A DNA stretch of 40,946 bases from positions 1 to 40,946 of the forward strand of contig JAFQPI010000028.1 of the NCBI GenBank assembly GCA_017411805.1. Direction: 5' to 3'. Within the stretch, counting starts at the first letter, position 1; each line of letters begins with the position of its first letter. This document shows, one piece after another, positions 16,198 through 22,608 of this stretch. Origin of the DNA: Clostridia bacterium (GTDB lineage Bacteria; Bacillota; Clostridia; Oscillospirales; CAG-272). The translations under genes and the position numbers were made by a program. The notes beneath the pieces are model-generated. The model was given only the letters and a program-made list of their open reading frames with translations. It did not search any database and was not told where the DNA came from.

Positions 16198-17392
16198 TTT
16201 CGTCTCCTTTAATTATGTTTTTGTATCTGTGGTAAATATGTACGTATTTCAGAGCGTTGAAGCGCGGGCTTCCCTTGAGCTGATAGATCCTGCCGCCGTG
16301 GTAGATATTCGCCTTGTTCTTGCCAAGTACCGTAACCGCGCTCGTCTCCCCGAGGGGGAAATCAAGTTCCGCGCCATCTCCGCGGACGGTTATCCTATCG
16401 CCGTAGAGCGATACCTCGGCATCCTCGCAAATCGGGATCTTTTTCTCGCAGGGAATGACCTCGGATATCCTTGCGCGGTCGCGGTAGATCGGATTTGCAG
16501 TATATACTGTCACGTCAAGCGAATTCATGAAAGCCTTCTGGGCATCGTACCAATCGGCAACGAATCTGTAAGGGAAATCAAATCCGACGCCGCAGAGCTC
16601 CTTTGTCTCAAGATACTCGATCTCGCGGGAGCATTTTTTGCATTTAATTCTGTCTCCGTGGCTCTCAAATTCGGATAGACCGCAGAAAGGGCAGTAATAT
16701 ACGGCTCTCTCGAGGTATTCCGCGCGCTTTTTATGGCGGAATTTTATATCAACGCATGCCTCATCGACGTAAAGAGTTGAGCTGATGGCTTCAAAAAGCT
16801 CCGAGTCCGTCATCTCGGCGTATTCCTCGGGCTTTATTTCGCGGGCGCAATAGATCCGCATTTTTCCGCGGCGGACAACGTCGCTCCAGCGCGGCTCGGC
16901 ACCGTAACCGCCCTCGATGCGGTAAAGCAGGATCGGCATCGAAAGCTTGCGTGCAAGCGAGACGATCGATGGATTCATATACTCGGTGCGTCCGCTGTAG
17001 GTGCGGTTTCCCTCGGGCGCGATCGCAATGGTTCCGCCCTCACGCGCGACCTTGATGCAGTTAAGAATGGCGCGAATGTCCGTTGTCTGCTTCTTGATCG
17101 GGATAGGCGCAACGAGATACTTGATCACGGATGAAAGCCATCCCATCGAGAAAATATCCTCTGTTGCCATATAGTAAACAGGCCCCTTCAGAGTCATTCC
17201 GACGAAGAACTGATCAAATGGGGTCTGATGATTGAGCAGAACGAGGTACGGCCTCTTTTCCTGTCCCTTAAATTTTTCTATCTTTATGCCATACTTAAAA
17301 TGTACGTACGGTCTGAGGATACAATAGGCAATATTCCGCACTACGCGGTGTCGGAATTTCATCCATTTTGTATCTTTTTTCTTCTTTTTCAT
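16175..17392 (-). CDS. PlsC-like acyltransferase with zinc-ribbon C-terminal extension
   Basis: A 405-residue protein. The acyltransferase domain spans about residues 25-210: NHQTPFD (H55, D60) is the HX4D catalytic motif and APEGNRT (125-131) the substrate-binding motif. It would acylate lysophosphatidic acid or a related acceptor at the membrane. Residues 234-254 form a zinc ribbon (C234, C237, C251, C254), followed by about 150 residues of unrecognised sequence. This makes it nearly twice the length of standard PlsC. The start at 17392 has GGAGGA upstream and a consensus promoter. It shares a transcript with the GltS-like gene. Confidence 0.82.
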   Translation of the reverse strand: MKKKKKDTKWMKFRHRVVRNIAYCILRPYVHFKYGIKIEKFKGQEKRPYLVLLNHQTPFDQFFVGMTLKGPVYYMATEDIFSMGWLSSVIKYLVAPIPIKKQTTDIRAILNCIKVAREGGTIAIAPEGNRTYSGRTEYMNPSIVSLARKLSMPILLYRIEGGYGAEPRWSDVVRRGKMRIYCAREIKPEEYAEMTDSELFEAISSTLYVDEACVDIKFRHKKRAEYLERAVYYCPFCGLSEFESHGDRIKCKKCSREIEYLETKELCGVGFDFPYRFVADWYDAQKAFMNSLDVTVYTANPIYRDRARISEVIPCEKKIPICEDAEVSLYGDRITVRGDGAELDFPLGETSAVTVLGKNKANIYHGGRIYQLKGSPRFNALKYVHIYHRYKNIIKGDENEQFLGL

Positions 17393-17429
17393 GCATCCTC
17401 CGGATCAGGCAGAGTTTTTCATAATTATA

Positions 17430-17458
17430 ATTATATATTATTTTCCTCGAATTGTCAA
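17430..17458 (-). promoter_or_regulatory. Consensus promoter of the acyltransferase/GltS operon
   Basis: Minus strand TTGACA (17458-17453), 17 bases, TATAAT (17435-17430). Confidence 0.85.
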
Positions 17459-17532
17459 GAAAAATCTGTCCGGCTCATGGGGAGACTTTCGCGCAAAGAG
17501 TGCTGAGAGACACCGAGATCGTTATAAAAATG

Positions 17533-17561
17533 ACCGAGAAGCGGATCTTCGCCTCTCGGTA
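17533..17561. terminator. Terminator of the tmk-lipoprotein operon
   Basis: ACCGAGA on the plus strand pairs with TCTCGGT, with further GAAG/CTTC pairing inside. On the minus strand ATTTTTAT follows. It lies 23 bases past the lipoprotein stop. Confidence 0.65.
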
Positions 17562-17583
17562 TAATTTTGTTTCTTAGGTACCT

Positions 17584-19182
17584 CTACCATTCCTCTTCGT
17601 CGGGATCGCAATAGATGACCTTGACCTTCGCGCTGTTCCTCGATACTATCTTCAGCTCGACCTCTCTCGAGATCGTGTAGCTCACTCCCGATACCTTTGC
17701 GGTTGCCGAAAAAATATATCCGATAGCGTCTGCTCTGCCTGCGGAGTCTGTCACAAGATAGGTATAAGCTTTCTCGATCAAAAGCTCGGGCGAGGAAGAC
17801 AAAACGCCCGCACGCAGAAGAAGATTTCTTGCAATATTCTCCGCCGCCGCATAGTTCAGATCCAAGGCAAGCACGGACGACCCCGAAGACGACTTATTCA
17901 TACCCGTACAATTATCAAGCGAGAAAAAGGAAGTCGAGAAGGGATACGCGAGGGTAAAAGCAAGATTCACGGAATTTATCGTCGTGTCGATAAAAACGGT
18001 GCCGTTATCTATTCTTGAATAGCCGCAGCTGTTGTTGAAATGAGTCAGGGTCGTGTGTATGCCCGTGCCGTCGCCCTTATCGAACTTTTTCTCAATACTT
18101 GCGCCGATACTGCTGTTATACGCATATACCGTGTCAGAAGTCAGAGCCAAATTGAACGAGCCGCTCTTTATGATCATATCGTCGCTGACAGAATACTCGT
18201 AAGCCTTGCGGTTTTCGGTAAAAGACGAGATCTCGCCGACAAGAGCAAAATAGAGCGCAAGCGTATCAAGATCCGAAAAAGACTTGCTTCCCTCCGCAGA
18301 CGGAAGTTCAAGCGAAATTTCGCTTCCTTTATCCGTTTGCTTGGTTGACGAGGTGATCAGTATATCCATGATCCTCTCGCCGCCCGCGCTTACCGTCAGG
18401 GATACCGACATATCGGCAGAGATCAGATTCGCGTCAGCGTCCGTCCTTGCCGTCAAAGACACGCTATCAAAGCTTGCAAAACTTCCATCCGGGAGCGAGA
18501 TCATCCTGATTATCTCTTCTCTTCCCGTCTCATTGATATCAGAAAAGCTAAGAAGAAGCTCCTCGCCCTCTTCAAACACCTTTCCCTTCGTAAACGAGGA
18601 CATGAGGAGAGGATCCGAGATCAGCTCAAGAAAGGCGGCGCGGTCATATCCGTCAAAAATAAACTTCCCCGCCTCAGATTCATAAAGCATCCTGCCGCCG
18701 AGAAGATAATAGCTCTCTCCGCTGCTCGCGCGGCGAAAAACAGCGTTATCCTTGTACACGCTCAGCTCAGAATCGACCACCGATACGCTTTTTTCTCCGC
18801 GGGCGTTGATCTTGATCTCGGTATGGAAGCTTCTGCGATAGGATGAGCTGACGCTTGCCAGAAAATTCGATACTAAGAGAATATTCTCCGCAGTCATATC
18901 CTTGACTTCGATAGTCTCGGCAGTCTCCTCCGAGGTTTCCTCCTCGGTGATCTCATCCGTGATCTCATCCGTGGTCTCCTCGGTGATCTCATCTGTGATC
19001 TCCGACGTAGTCTCGTCGGCTTCGGTATCCGGCGGTGGTGAGAGAAGCGTATCCTCTGACGAGGTGATCTCCTCCGTCACAGCCGCAGAGACCTCGGGCT
19101 CATCGAAAGTGCCTTCCCTGCAGGATGAAAACAGAAAAAGCAGAGCGAGCACAAGCGAAGCTGCCCTTGCCGCGAGCTTCAT
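17584..19182 (-). CDS. Secreted lipoprotein of unknown function with acidic Thr-rich linker
   Basis: A 532-residue protein. Residues 1-21 are a lipoprotein signal (LVLALLFLFSSC, lipidation at C21). Residues about 45-95 are a low-complexity linker built from repeats of E-I-T-D/E, which likely holds the domain away from the membrane. The rest (about 100-532) is rich in Ser and beta structure, with YSVSDDMIIKSGSFNLALTSD and similar segments. I do not recognise the domain. It overlaps the preceding gene by four bases (ATGA), so it is the third gene of the tmk operon. The linker DNA is a 12-bp tandem repeat (18935-19020). Confidence 0.7.
   Translation of the reverse strand: MKLAARAASLVLALLFLFSSCREGTFDEPEVSAAVTEEITSSEDTLLSPPPDTEADETTSEITDEITEETTDEITDEITEEETSEETAETIEVKDMTAENILLVSNFLASVSSSYRRSFHTEIKINARGEKSVSVVDSELSVYKDNAVFRRASSGESYYLLGGRMLYESEAGKFIFDGYDRAAFLELISDPLLMSSFTKGKVFEEGEELLLSFSDINETGREEIIRMISLPDGSFASFDSVSLTARTDADANLISADMSVSLTVSAGGERIMDILITSSTKQTDKGSEISLELPSAEGSKSFSDLDTLALYFALVGEISSFTENRKAYEYSVSDDMIIKSGSFNLALTSDTVYAYNSSIGASIEKKFDKGDGTGIHTTLTHFNNSCGYSRIDNGTVFIDTTINSVNLAFTLAYPFSTSFFSLDNCTGMNKSSSGSSVLALDLNYAAAENIARNLLLRAGVLSSSPELLIEKAYTYLVTDSAGRADAIGYIFSATAKVSGVSYTISREVELKIVSRNSAKVKVIYCDPDEEEW
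18935..19020. repeat. In-frame 12-bp tandem repeat
   Basis: Units close to GATCTCATCCGT recur about six to seven times with substitutions and encode the E-I-T-D linker of the lipoprotein. The length is a multiple of three, so copy-number change would keep the frame. Confidence 0.75.
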
Positions 19183-19673
19183 TCCTGCACCTCACAGCCA
19201 AGCGAGCGCATGATCTCTATCATTTTTTCATCGGGAGAAAAGCGCACAAAGCCATCGCCGTCACGTTCCGGGACCTCATAGATCCACGAATCCGAAACGA
19301 AGGGGGATGGACGGTAATCGTATACCCTGCCATCAGGCTTTTTGCCGCCGTCGGCGCGGAAAAGTCTGCCGCCCGATGCAGAAACACGGCAAACCGTACG
19401 ATTCACCTTGCCGCGGTTCTCGATTATAACGAGATCGGGAGCTTTTCCGTCCTCGGAACCCTCAATGATATAGGTATATCCCGAAAGCAGAAAGCGCGAG
19501 CAGATCATGATCCCCGCGATCGCAACTACGAATCCCGCTGTTTGCAATATCGGCTTATATTCGCCCAGGAATTCGCCGAGCAAAACAAGAAATGCCGCGC
19601 CGCCGAGGATGCAAAAGGCGAGAGCTTTGCTCCTGCTGTCGCCCTTTTCGGGGGAATAGGAATAGATCCTCAT
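19179..19673 (-). CDS. Two-helix membrane protein of unknown function
   Basis: About 164 residues. Two hydrophobic helices lie at roughly 18-39 (ALAFCILGGAAFLVLLGEFLG) and 45-64, followed by a soluble beta-rich domain with IIEGSEDGKAPDLVIIENRGK and a C-terminal FSPDEKMIEIMRSLG. The ATG at 19673 is used because it follows the tmk stop by one base; the longer frame from 19751 overlaps tmk by 77 bases. Its own stop overlaps the start of the lipoprotein gene. Tight coupling suggests the three products are made together, but no functional link to dTMP synthesis is visible. Confidence 0.7.
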   Translation of the reverse strand: MRIYSYSPEKGDSRSKALAFCILGGAAFLVLLGEFLGEYKPILQTAGFVVAIAGIMICSRFLLSGYTYIIEGSEDGKAPDLVIIENRGKVNRTVCRVSASGGRLFRADGGKKPDGRVYDYRPSPFVSDSWIYEVPERDGDGFVRFSPDEKMIEIMRSLGCEVQE

Positions 19674-19674
19674 A

Positions 19675-20313
19675 TCACTCACCGATTCCGAGTGCCGCGA
19701 AGACCTGCTCCTTGATATCGGAGGATACCTCATCGATAGAGCGCGAGGCATCGATAACGAGGACCTTCTCGCCCATCTCCTTGAGAAATTCGATCGCGTT
19801 CAGATAATTCCTGCGTACTCGTGCCTGCTTATCGTCACCGTCGTATATCTCCTTATCGGCGCGGTTTTGGTCGCGTCGCGCCTTCGTGACCTCGGTCGGA
19901 ACGTCGAGGAAGACGAAAAGATCAGGCTTCATTGCCTCTATGCATGGCTTATTCATGGCGTAAATATCAGCCATCGAGATGCGGTCCGTCGTGTTATACG
20001 CCATATTTGAAAGATAATAGCGGTCACATACAATATTCGTGCCCGCATCGACCAGCGGACGCATGAATTCGATATGCTCAAGGCGGTCTGCCACGTGGAG
20101 ATACGCCATGCTCTCGGTCAGAAACTTGACGCCGCCGTAGAGACCCGATCTGATGATCGCGCCCGCAGCGTTTCTTTCGTTGGGCTCACGCTCGTAAAGG
20201 CATGGCATGCCCGTCGCCTCTGCAATTGCGGCACGGAGACGCTCGGTCTGCGTGGTCTTTCCGCAGCCGTCACAGCCCTCAAAAACTATAAAATATCCGC
20301 GTGTGTTCTTCAT
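19675..20313 (-). CDS. tmk: Thymidylate kinase
   Basis: A 212-residue P-loop kinase that phosphorylates dTMP to dTDP. The Walker A loop is EGCDGCGKTT (residues 12-21), the DRY motif is in CDRYYLSNMAY, and the lid region is ARRDQNRADKEIYD. Length and motif order match bacterial Tmk. A consensus promoter lies at 20347-20375. It heads an operon with a membrane protein and a lipoprotein, an unusual setting: tmk is often near holB or cell-division genes in Firmicutes. Confidence 0.95.
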   Translation of the reverse strand: MKNTRGYFIVFEGCDGCGKTTQTERLRAAIAEATGMPCLYEREPNERNAAGAIIRSGLYGGVKFLTESMAYLHVADRLEHIEFMRPLVDAGTNIVCDRYYLSNMAYNTTDRISMADIYAMNKPCIEAMKPDLFVFLDVPTEVTKARRDQNRADKEIYDGDDKQARVRRNYLNAIEFLKEMGEKVLVIDASRSIDEVSSDIKEQVFAALGIGE

Positions 20314-20346
20314 GGAAATACCTCGTTACATATTAATACAGTTTAC

Positions 20347-20375
20347 ATTATACCACATCGAGAGGAGATTGTCAA
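20347..20375 (-). promoter_or_regulatory. Consensus promoter of tmk
   Basis: Minus strand TTGACA (20375-20370), 17 bases, TATAAT (20352-20347). Confidence 0.88.
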
Positions 20376-20383
20376 GACAAAGA

Positions 20384-20420
20384 GCGGATCGAACACGGAG
20401 CGCTTAGCCGTATTCGATCC
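20384..20420. terminator. Terminator of glycerophosphodiesterase 2
   Basis: GCGGATCGAACACGG pairs with CCGTATTCGATCCGC (one G-T pair) around AGCGCTTAG-type loop. It lies between the phosphodiesterase stop (20437) and the tmk promoter. On the minus strand it is followed by TCTTTGTCTT. Confidence 0.8.
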
Positions 20421-20436
20421 GCCCTTTCAATAGCGA

Positions 20437-21246
20437 TTACTTATGACAATTTCTCTTGCGCAGGAATTCAAGGATCTCATCGGGATTATTGCAGGTGATG
20501 AGAACGCCGCCACAGGCGATGACCTCGTCAACGTGCTCCTGCGTCTTGACTCCCGCAGGTGCCCATGGCTGGATCCCGAAGGATGCCATACGGTCGAATT
20601 CCTCCTTCGTTGCCATATTGATCGGGCTGTAGAGCGCGCGGAACATGCAGCAGCAGTATGCCGAATCGGTATAGGGGTTGCGCTTTACCTTGCCCATATG
20701 GGTGAGGGGATAGTAGATATGGCGGCGGTATTTCGAGCCGTACTTATCCTCCATATACTCGTGGAGCTTGCCGTTGAAGGTGTTGATCACGACGCGGTCG
20801 GTAAAGCCGTAATCGTCGATTATCTTCATAACTCTGTCGCAGACGTCATACGCGATCTCGTCGCGTCCGTCGATCGGGTATTCCTTGAGCTCGATATCGA
20901 GGGTGATCGTCGGATGATCCTTGACGAGCTCCATAAATTCGATAAAGGTGGGGATCCTCTCGCCCGCAAATTCCGCGCCCTTCCATGAACCTGCGTCGAG
21001 GGTCTTCAGCTCCGAAAGCAGCTTTTCGCAGACCTTTCCCGTGCCGTTGGTGGTACGGTCGACCGTGGCATCGTGGATGCAGACGAGCTCACCGTCCTTT
21101 GTGATACGGACGTCGGTCTCGATCTGGTCAACTCCGATCTCGAGAGCCTTGCGAAACGCGAGCAATGTATTCTCGGGGTAGACGGTGCTCCAGCCGCGGT
21201 GCGCCGCTACGTATACGTTATCCTTGCTTTGGGTCCAGTAATTCAT
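20437..21246 (-). CDS. Glycerophosphodiester phosphodiesterase (second of two)
   Basis: A 269-residue cytoplasmic GDPD-family enzyme. Key residues are H16-R17 (AAHRGWS), E43 and D45 (IETDVRI) and H58 (CIHDATVDRTTNGTG). The C-terminal ITCNNPDEIL is the usual end of the barrel. Compared with the paralogue at 4725-5471, it has an extra segment with three consecutive cysteines (YCCCMFRALY). It has its own promoter and terminator, so it is a single-gene unit. GGAGG precedes the ATG. The natural substrate cannot be told from sequence. Confidence 0.92.
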   Translation of the reverse strand: MNYWTQSKDNVYVAAHRGWSTVYPENTLLAFRKALEIGVDQIETDVRITKDGELVCIHDATVDRTTNGTGKVCEKLLSELKTLDAGSWKGAEFAGERIPTFIEFMELVKDHPTITLDIELKEYPIDGRDEIAYDVCDRVMKIIDDYGFTDRVVINTFNGKLHEYMEDKYGSKYRRHIYYPLTHMGKVKRNPYTDSAYCCCMFRALYSPINMATKEEFDRMASFGIQPWAPAGVKTQEHVDEVIACGGVLITCNNPDEILEFLRKRNCHK

Positions 21247-21276
21247 AGAAGATACCTCCGAAGGTGGTTTTTTATT

Positions 21277-21305
21277 ATTATATCACCATCGCGCGTCAAA
21301 GTCAA
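21277..21305 (-). promoter_or_regulatory. Promoter of glycerophosphodiesterase 2
   Basis: Minus strand TTGACT (21305-21300), 17 bases, TATAAT (21282-21277). Confidence 0.82.
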
Positions 21306-21327
21306 TATTATTTCTTCCGACATATAA

Positions 21328-21355
21328 TGACAATGAGCAAAAATTCCCATTGTCA
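21328..21355. promoter_or_regulatory. Inverted repeat upstream of mazF
   Basis: TGACAATG (21328-21335) and CATTGTCA (21348-21355), 8-bp arms with a 12-base spacer. It lies between the divergent phosphodiesterase promoter and mazF and could be an operator. No clear mazF promoter was found. Confidence 0.4.
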
Positions 21356-21432
21356 ATATTCCCTTTTTCTGTTTAAATCGGTATGATGATTGGCAAGAAT
21401 AGTGATAGACCAAGGAAAGGAAGAAGAACATA

Positions 21433-21888
21433 ATGAACCCTCAGATTCGCAGAGGAGATATATATTACGCAGATCTTTCGCCCGTTGTGGGCTCGGAGCA
21501 GGGCGGACTGCGCCCCGTGCTGATAATCCAGAACGACGTCGGCAACAAATACAGCCCGACCGTAATAGCCGCCGCGATCACCTCAAGAATGAGCAAAACG
21601 CGCCTGCCGACACATATCGACATATACGCCGAAAGCGCGGGGCTTGCGCGCGATTCAGTTATTCTTCTTGAGCAGATCCGCACGCTCGACAAACGCCGCC
21701 TGCGCGAGAGGATGGGTCATCTCGACGCCGCTATGATGGACCGCGTCAACAACGCCATAGCCGTCAGCTTCGGGATAATCATCCCGCCTGCGGAGACCTA
21801 TATTGAGGAGGAGGTACGGCCTGCGGCGGTGGCGGAGGTTACTATCGCGCAGGGGACGGGAGATGTTCCGCCACAGGCGGAGGGATGA
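21433..21888 (+). CDS. mazF: MazF/PemK-family mRNA endoribonuclease, orphan
   Basis: A 151-residue protein. The first about 117 residues match MazF/Endo[34 protein letters not shown], then the [13 protein letters not shown] region with catalytic R and T, and [14 protein letters not shown]. These toxins cleave single-stranded mRNA at short motifs. The usual upstream MazE-type antitoxin gene is missing: the 186 bases before it hold only promoters and an inverted repeat. The last about 30 residues are an Ala/Glu-rich tail not typical of the family. Its final codons come from a TCCGCC-ACA-GGCGGA hairpin that begins the repeat array downstream. Housekeeping EndoA in Firmicutes can be paired at a distance, so the antitoxin may be elsewhere. 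Confidence 0.9.
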   Translation: MNPQIRRGDIYYADLSPVVGSEQGGLRPVLIIQNDVGNKYSPTVIAAAITSRMSKTRLPTHIDIYAESAGLARDSVILLEQIRTLDKRRLRERMGHLDAAMMDRVNNAIAVSFGIIIPPAETYIEEEVRPAAVAEVTIAQGTGDVPPQAEG

Positions 21889-21991
21889 GGAGATCGCTGC
21901 GCGAGTTAAGATCGGCTTGCGCCGAGTTAAGATCCGCCACGGGTGGAGTTAAGATCGCGCGCTGCGCGAGTTAAGATTCGCCTGCGGCGAA
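21867..21991. repeat. Variable-hairpin array A, linker GTTAAGA
   Basis: Six hairpins, the first inside mazF: TCCGCC-ACA-GGCGGA (21867-21881); TCGC-TGC-GCGA (21894-21904); TCGGC-TTGC-GCCGA (21912-21925); TCCGCC-ACG-GGTGGA (21933-21947); TCGCGC-GCT-GCGCGA (21955-21969); TTCGCC-TGC-GGCGAA (21977-21991). The last five are separated by identical GTTAAGA linkers at 21905, 21926, 21948 and 21970. Stems differ, but every stem starts with T and ends with A and the loop is 3-4 bases. Confidence 0.9.
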
Positions 21992-22025
21992 GTTTGAAGG
22001 TGAATTTCCGCACGCGGCAATTTTC
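21992..22025 (-). repeat. AATTTCC palindrome, diverged copy after array A
   Basis: AATTTCCGC, AC, GCGGCAATT (one mismatch), preceded by GTTTGAAGGTG. Read on the minus strand it has the GAAAATT...GGAAATTCACCTTC layout of the other copies, without heptamers. Confidence 0.65.
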
Positions 22026-22069
22026 GATAAAATAAAAAAACAACAACAGCGGGAAAGTTTTTGAAGATT

Positions 22070-22101
22070 CTTAAGGAACTTTTCTCAAAAAGTTCCTTAA
22101 G
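22070..22101. terminator. Perfect 14-bp hairpin
   Basis: CTTAAGGAACTTTT, CTCA loop, AAAAGTTCCTTAAG. It could end transcripts from mazF, although no T-run follows. It is equally well explained as another member of the local hairpin cluster. Confidence 0.45.
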
Positions 22102-22102
22102 T

Positions 22103-22222
22103 CGCCGCCCGCAGACGGCGCGAGATATATCGGCCGGTGCCGATACGATATATTGTTTGCTTTGGCAAACAATACGATATACTGCGCGGAGCGCGGTACG
22201 ATATGTTCCGCGTTGCGGAACA
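22103..22222. repeat. Variable-hairpin array B, linker CGATA
   Basis: CGCCG/CGGCG (22103-22120), TATCGGC-CGGT-GCCGATA (22128-22145), TATTGTTTGC-TTTG-GCAAACAATA (22151-22174), TACTGCGC-GGA-GCGCGGTA (22180-22198), TGTTCCGC-GTT-GCGGAACA (22204-22222). CGATA separates the last four units exactly (22146, 22175, 22199). The array stops seven bases before the -35 of the type I toxin promoter. Confidence 0.9.
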
Positions 22223-22228
22223 TTTTTG

Positions 22229-22257
22229 TTGACAAAGAATGTCGAATGTGATATAAT
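22229..22257 (+). promoter_or_regulatory. Consensus promoter of the toxin mRNA (RNA I)
   Basis: TTGACA (22229-22234), 17 bases, TATAAT (22252-22257). The transcript would start near 22264 and end at the terminator 22444-22487, about 225 bases. Confidence 0.92.
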
Positions 22258-22282
22258 AAGCGTGGCGAAAGCCCGTAGGAGT

Positions 22283-22294
22283 ACCATATCGGTG
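22283..22294 (+). repeat. Direct repeat DRa of the par-like module
   Basis: ACCATATCGGTG in the 5' leader of the toxin mRNA; 11 of 12 bases match DRb at 22506-22517. It is embedded in a longer segment (22274-22305) that is inverted at 22499-22525. Confidence 0.75.
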
Positions 22295-22365
22295 CGGTTG
22301 CTTCCTTCTATTTCGGAGGAAGTGTAGTCTTTTTTGCCTTCCTCCGCGAGGAGGGAGGTGGTAAT

Positions 22366-22452
22366 ATGGATGTTGTTACATGGCGCGACTTGATTGAGAT
22401 CGCTATCCTCGTAATTGCCATTATAACCTGTTTCAGAAACAAAAAAAGATAA
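22366..22452 (+). CDS. Small hydrophobic toxin, Fst/holin-like
   Basis: A 28-residue peptide starting MDVVTWRDLIEI, with a hydrophobic helix at about residues 9-22 (ILVIAIITC) and a positively charged end (RNKKR). Size and layout match the Fst-like and putative holin-like toxins of Firmicutes type I toxin-antitoxin systems, which act on the membrane. The ribosome site GGAGGGAGG (about 22350) can pair with CCTTCCTCC just upstream, so translation is probably shut off by a leader hairpin. The stop codon lies inside the left arm of the terminator. It is flanked by the convergent antitoxin RNA gene. The peptide has not been compared to any database here. Confidence 0.8.
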   Translation: MDVVTWRDLIEIAILVIAIITCFRNKKR

Positions 22453-22487
22453 CCGCCCTGCTTTGACCGGAAGAGCGGTTATCTTTT
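22444..22487. terminator. Shared bidirectional terminator of toxin and antitoxin RNAs
   Basis: AAAAGATAACCGC (22444-22456) pairs perfectly with GCGGTTATCTTTT (22475-22487). The 18-base loop contains TTGA, a possible U-turn (YUNR) motif for loop contact between the two RNAs. It has TTTT on the plus strand and seven T on the minus strand. Confidence 0.9.
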
Positions 22488-22505
22488 AATCGTTCGGGGG
22501 AAGCA

Positions 22506-22517
22506 ACCGTATCGGTG
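22506..22517 (+). repeat. Direct repeat DRb of the par-like module
   Basis: ACCGTATCGGTG, near the 5' end of the antitoxin RNA. Because the two RNAs are read from opposite strands, DRa and DRb become complementary in the transcripts. Confidence 0.75.
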
Positions 22518-22530
22518 CTCCTACGTTATT

Positions 22531-22559
22531 ATTATACACCGTTTTTTATATTTTGTCAA
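22531..22559 (-). promoter_or_regulatory. Consensus promoter of the antitoxin RNA
   Basis: Minus strand TTGACA (22559-22554), 17 bases, TATAAT (22536-22531). Confidence 0.92.
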
Positions 22560-22608
22560 TGCTTTTTAATTTTTTTCTCAAATAAGATAACAAACTTCCC
22601 CCAAGGAC

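Larger units (their letters stand above)
22441..22524 (-). ncRNA. Antisense antitoxin RNA (RNA II) of the par-like module
   Basis: A consensus promoter on the minus strand points towards the toxin gene. Its transcript would start near 22524, include the complement of DRb, and end at the shared terminator with seven U, giving about 80 bases. It overlaps the toxin mRNA only in the terminator, and pairs with it there and through DRa/DRb, as RNA II of pAD1 par does. Ends are inferred. Confidence 0.75.

Noticed and set aside
18935-19020. A CRISPR-like or regulatory repeat in the lipoprotein gene
   Set aside because: The 12-bp period is in frame and encodes a low-complexity linker, which explains it fully.
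21894-21991. CRISPR array in the hairpin-array regions
   Set aside because: Units are about 22 bases, the constant part is only 7 bases, the variable part is itself a hairpin, and no cas genes are present.
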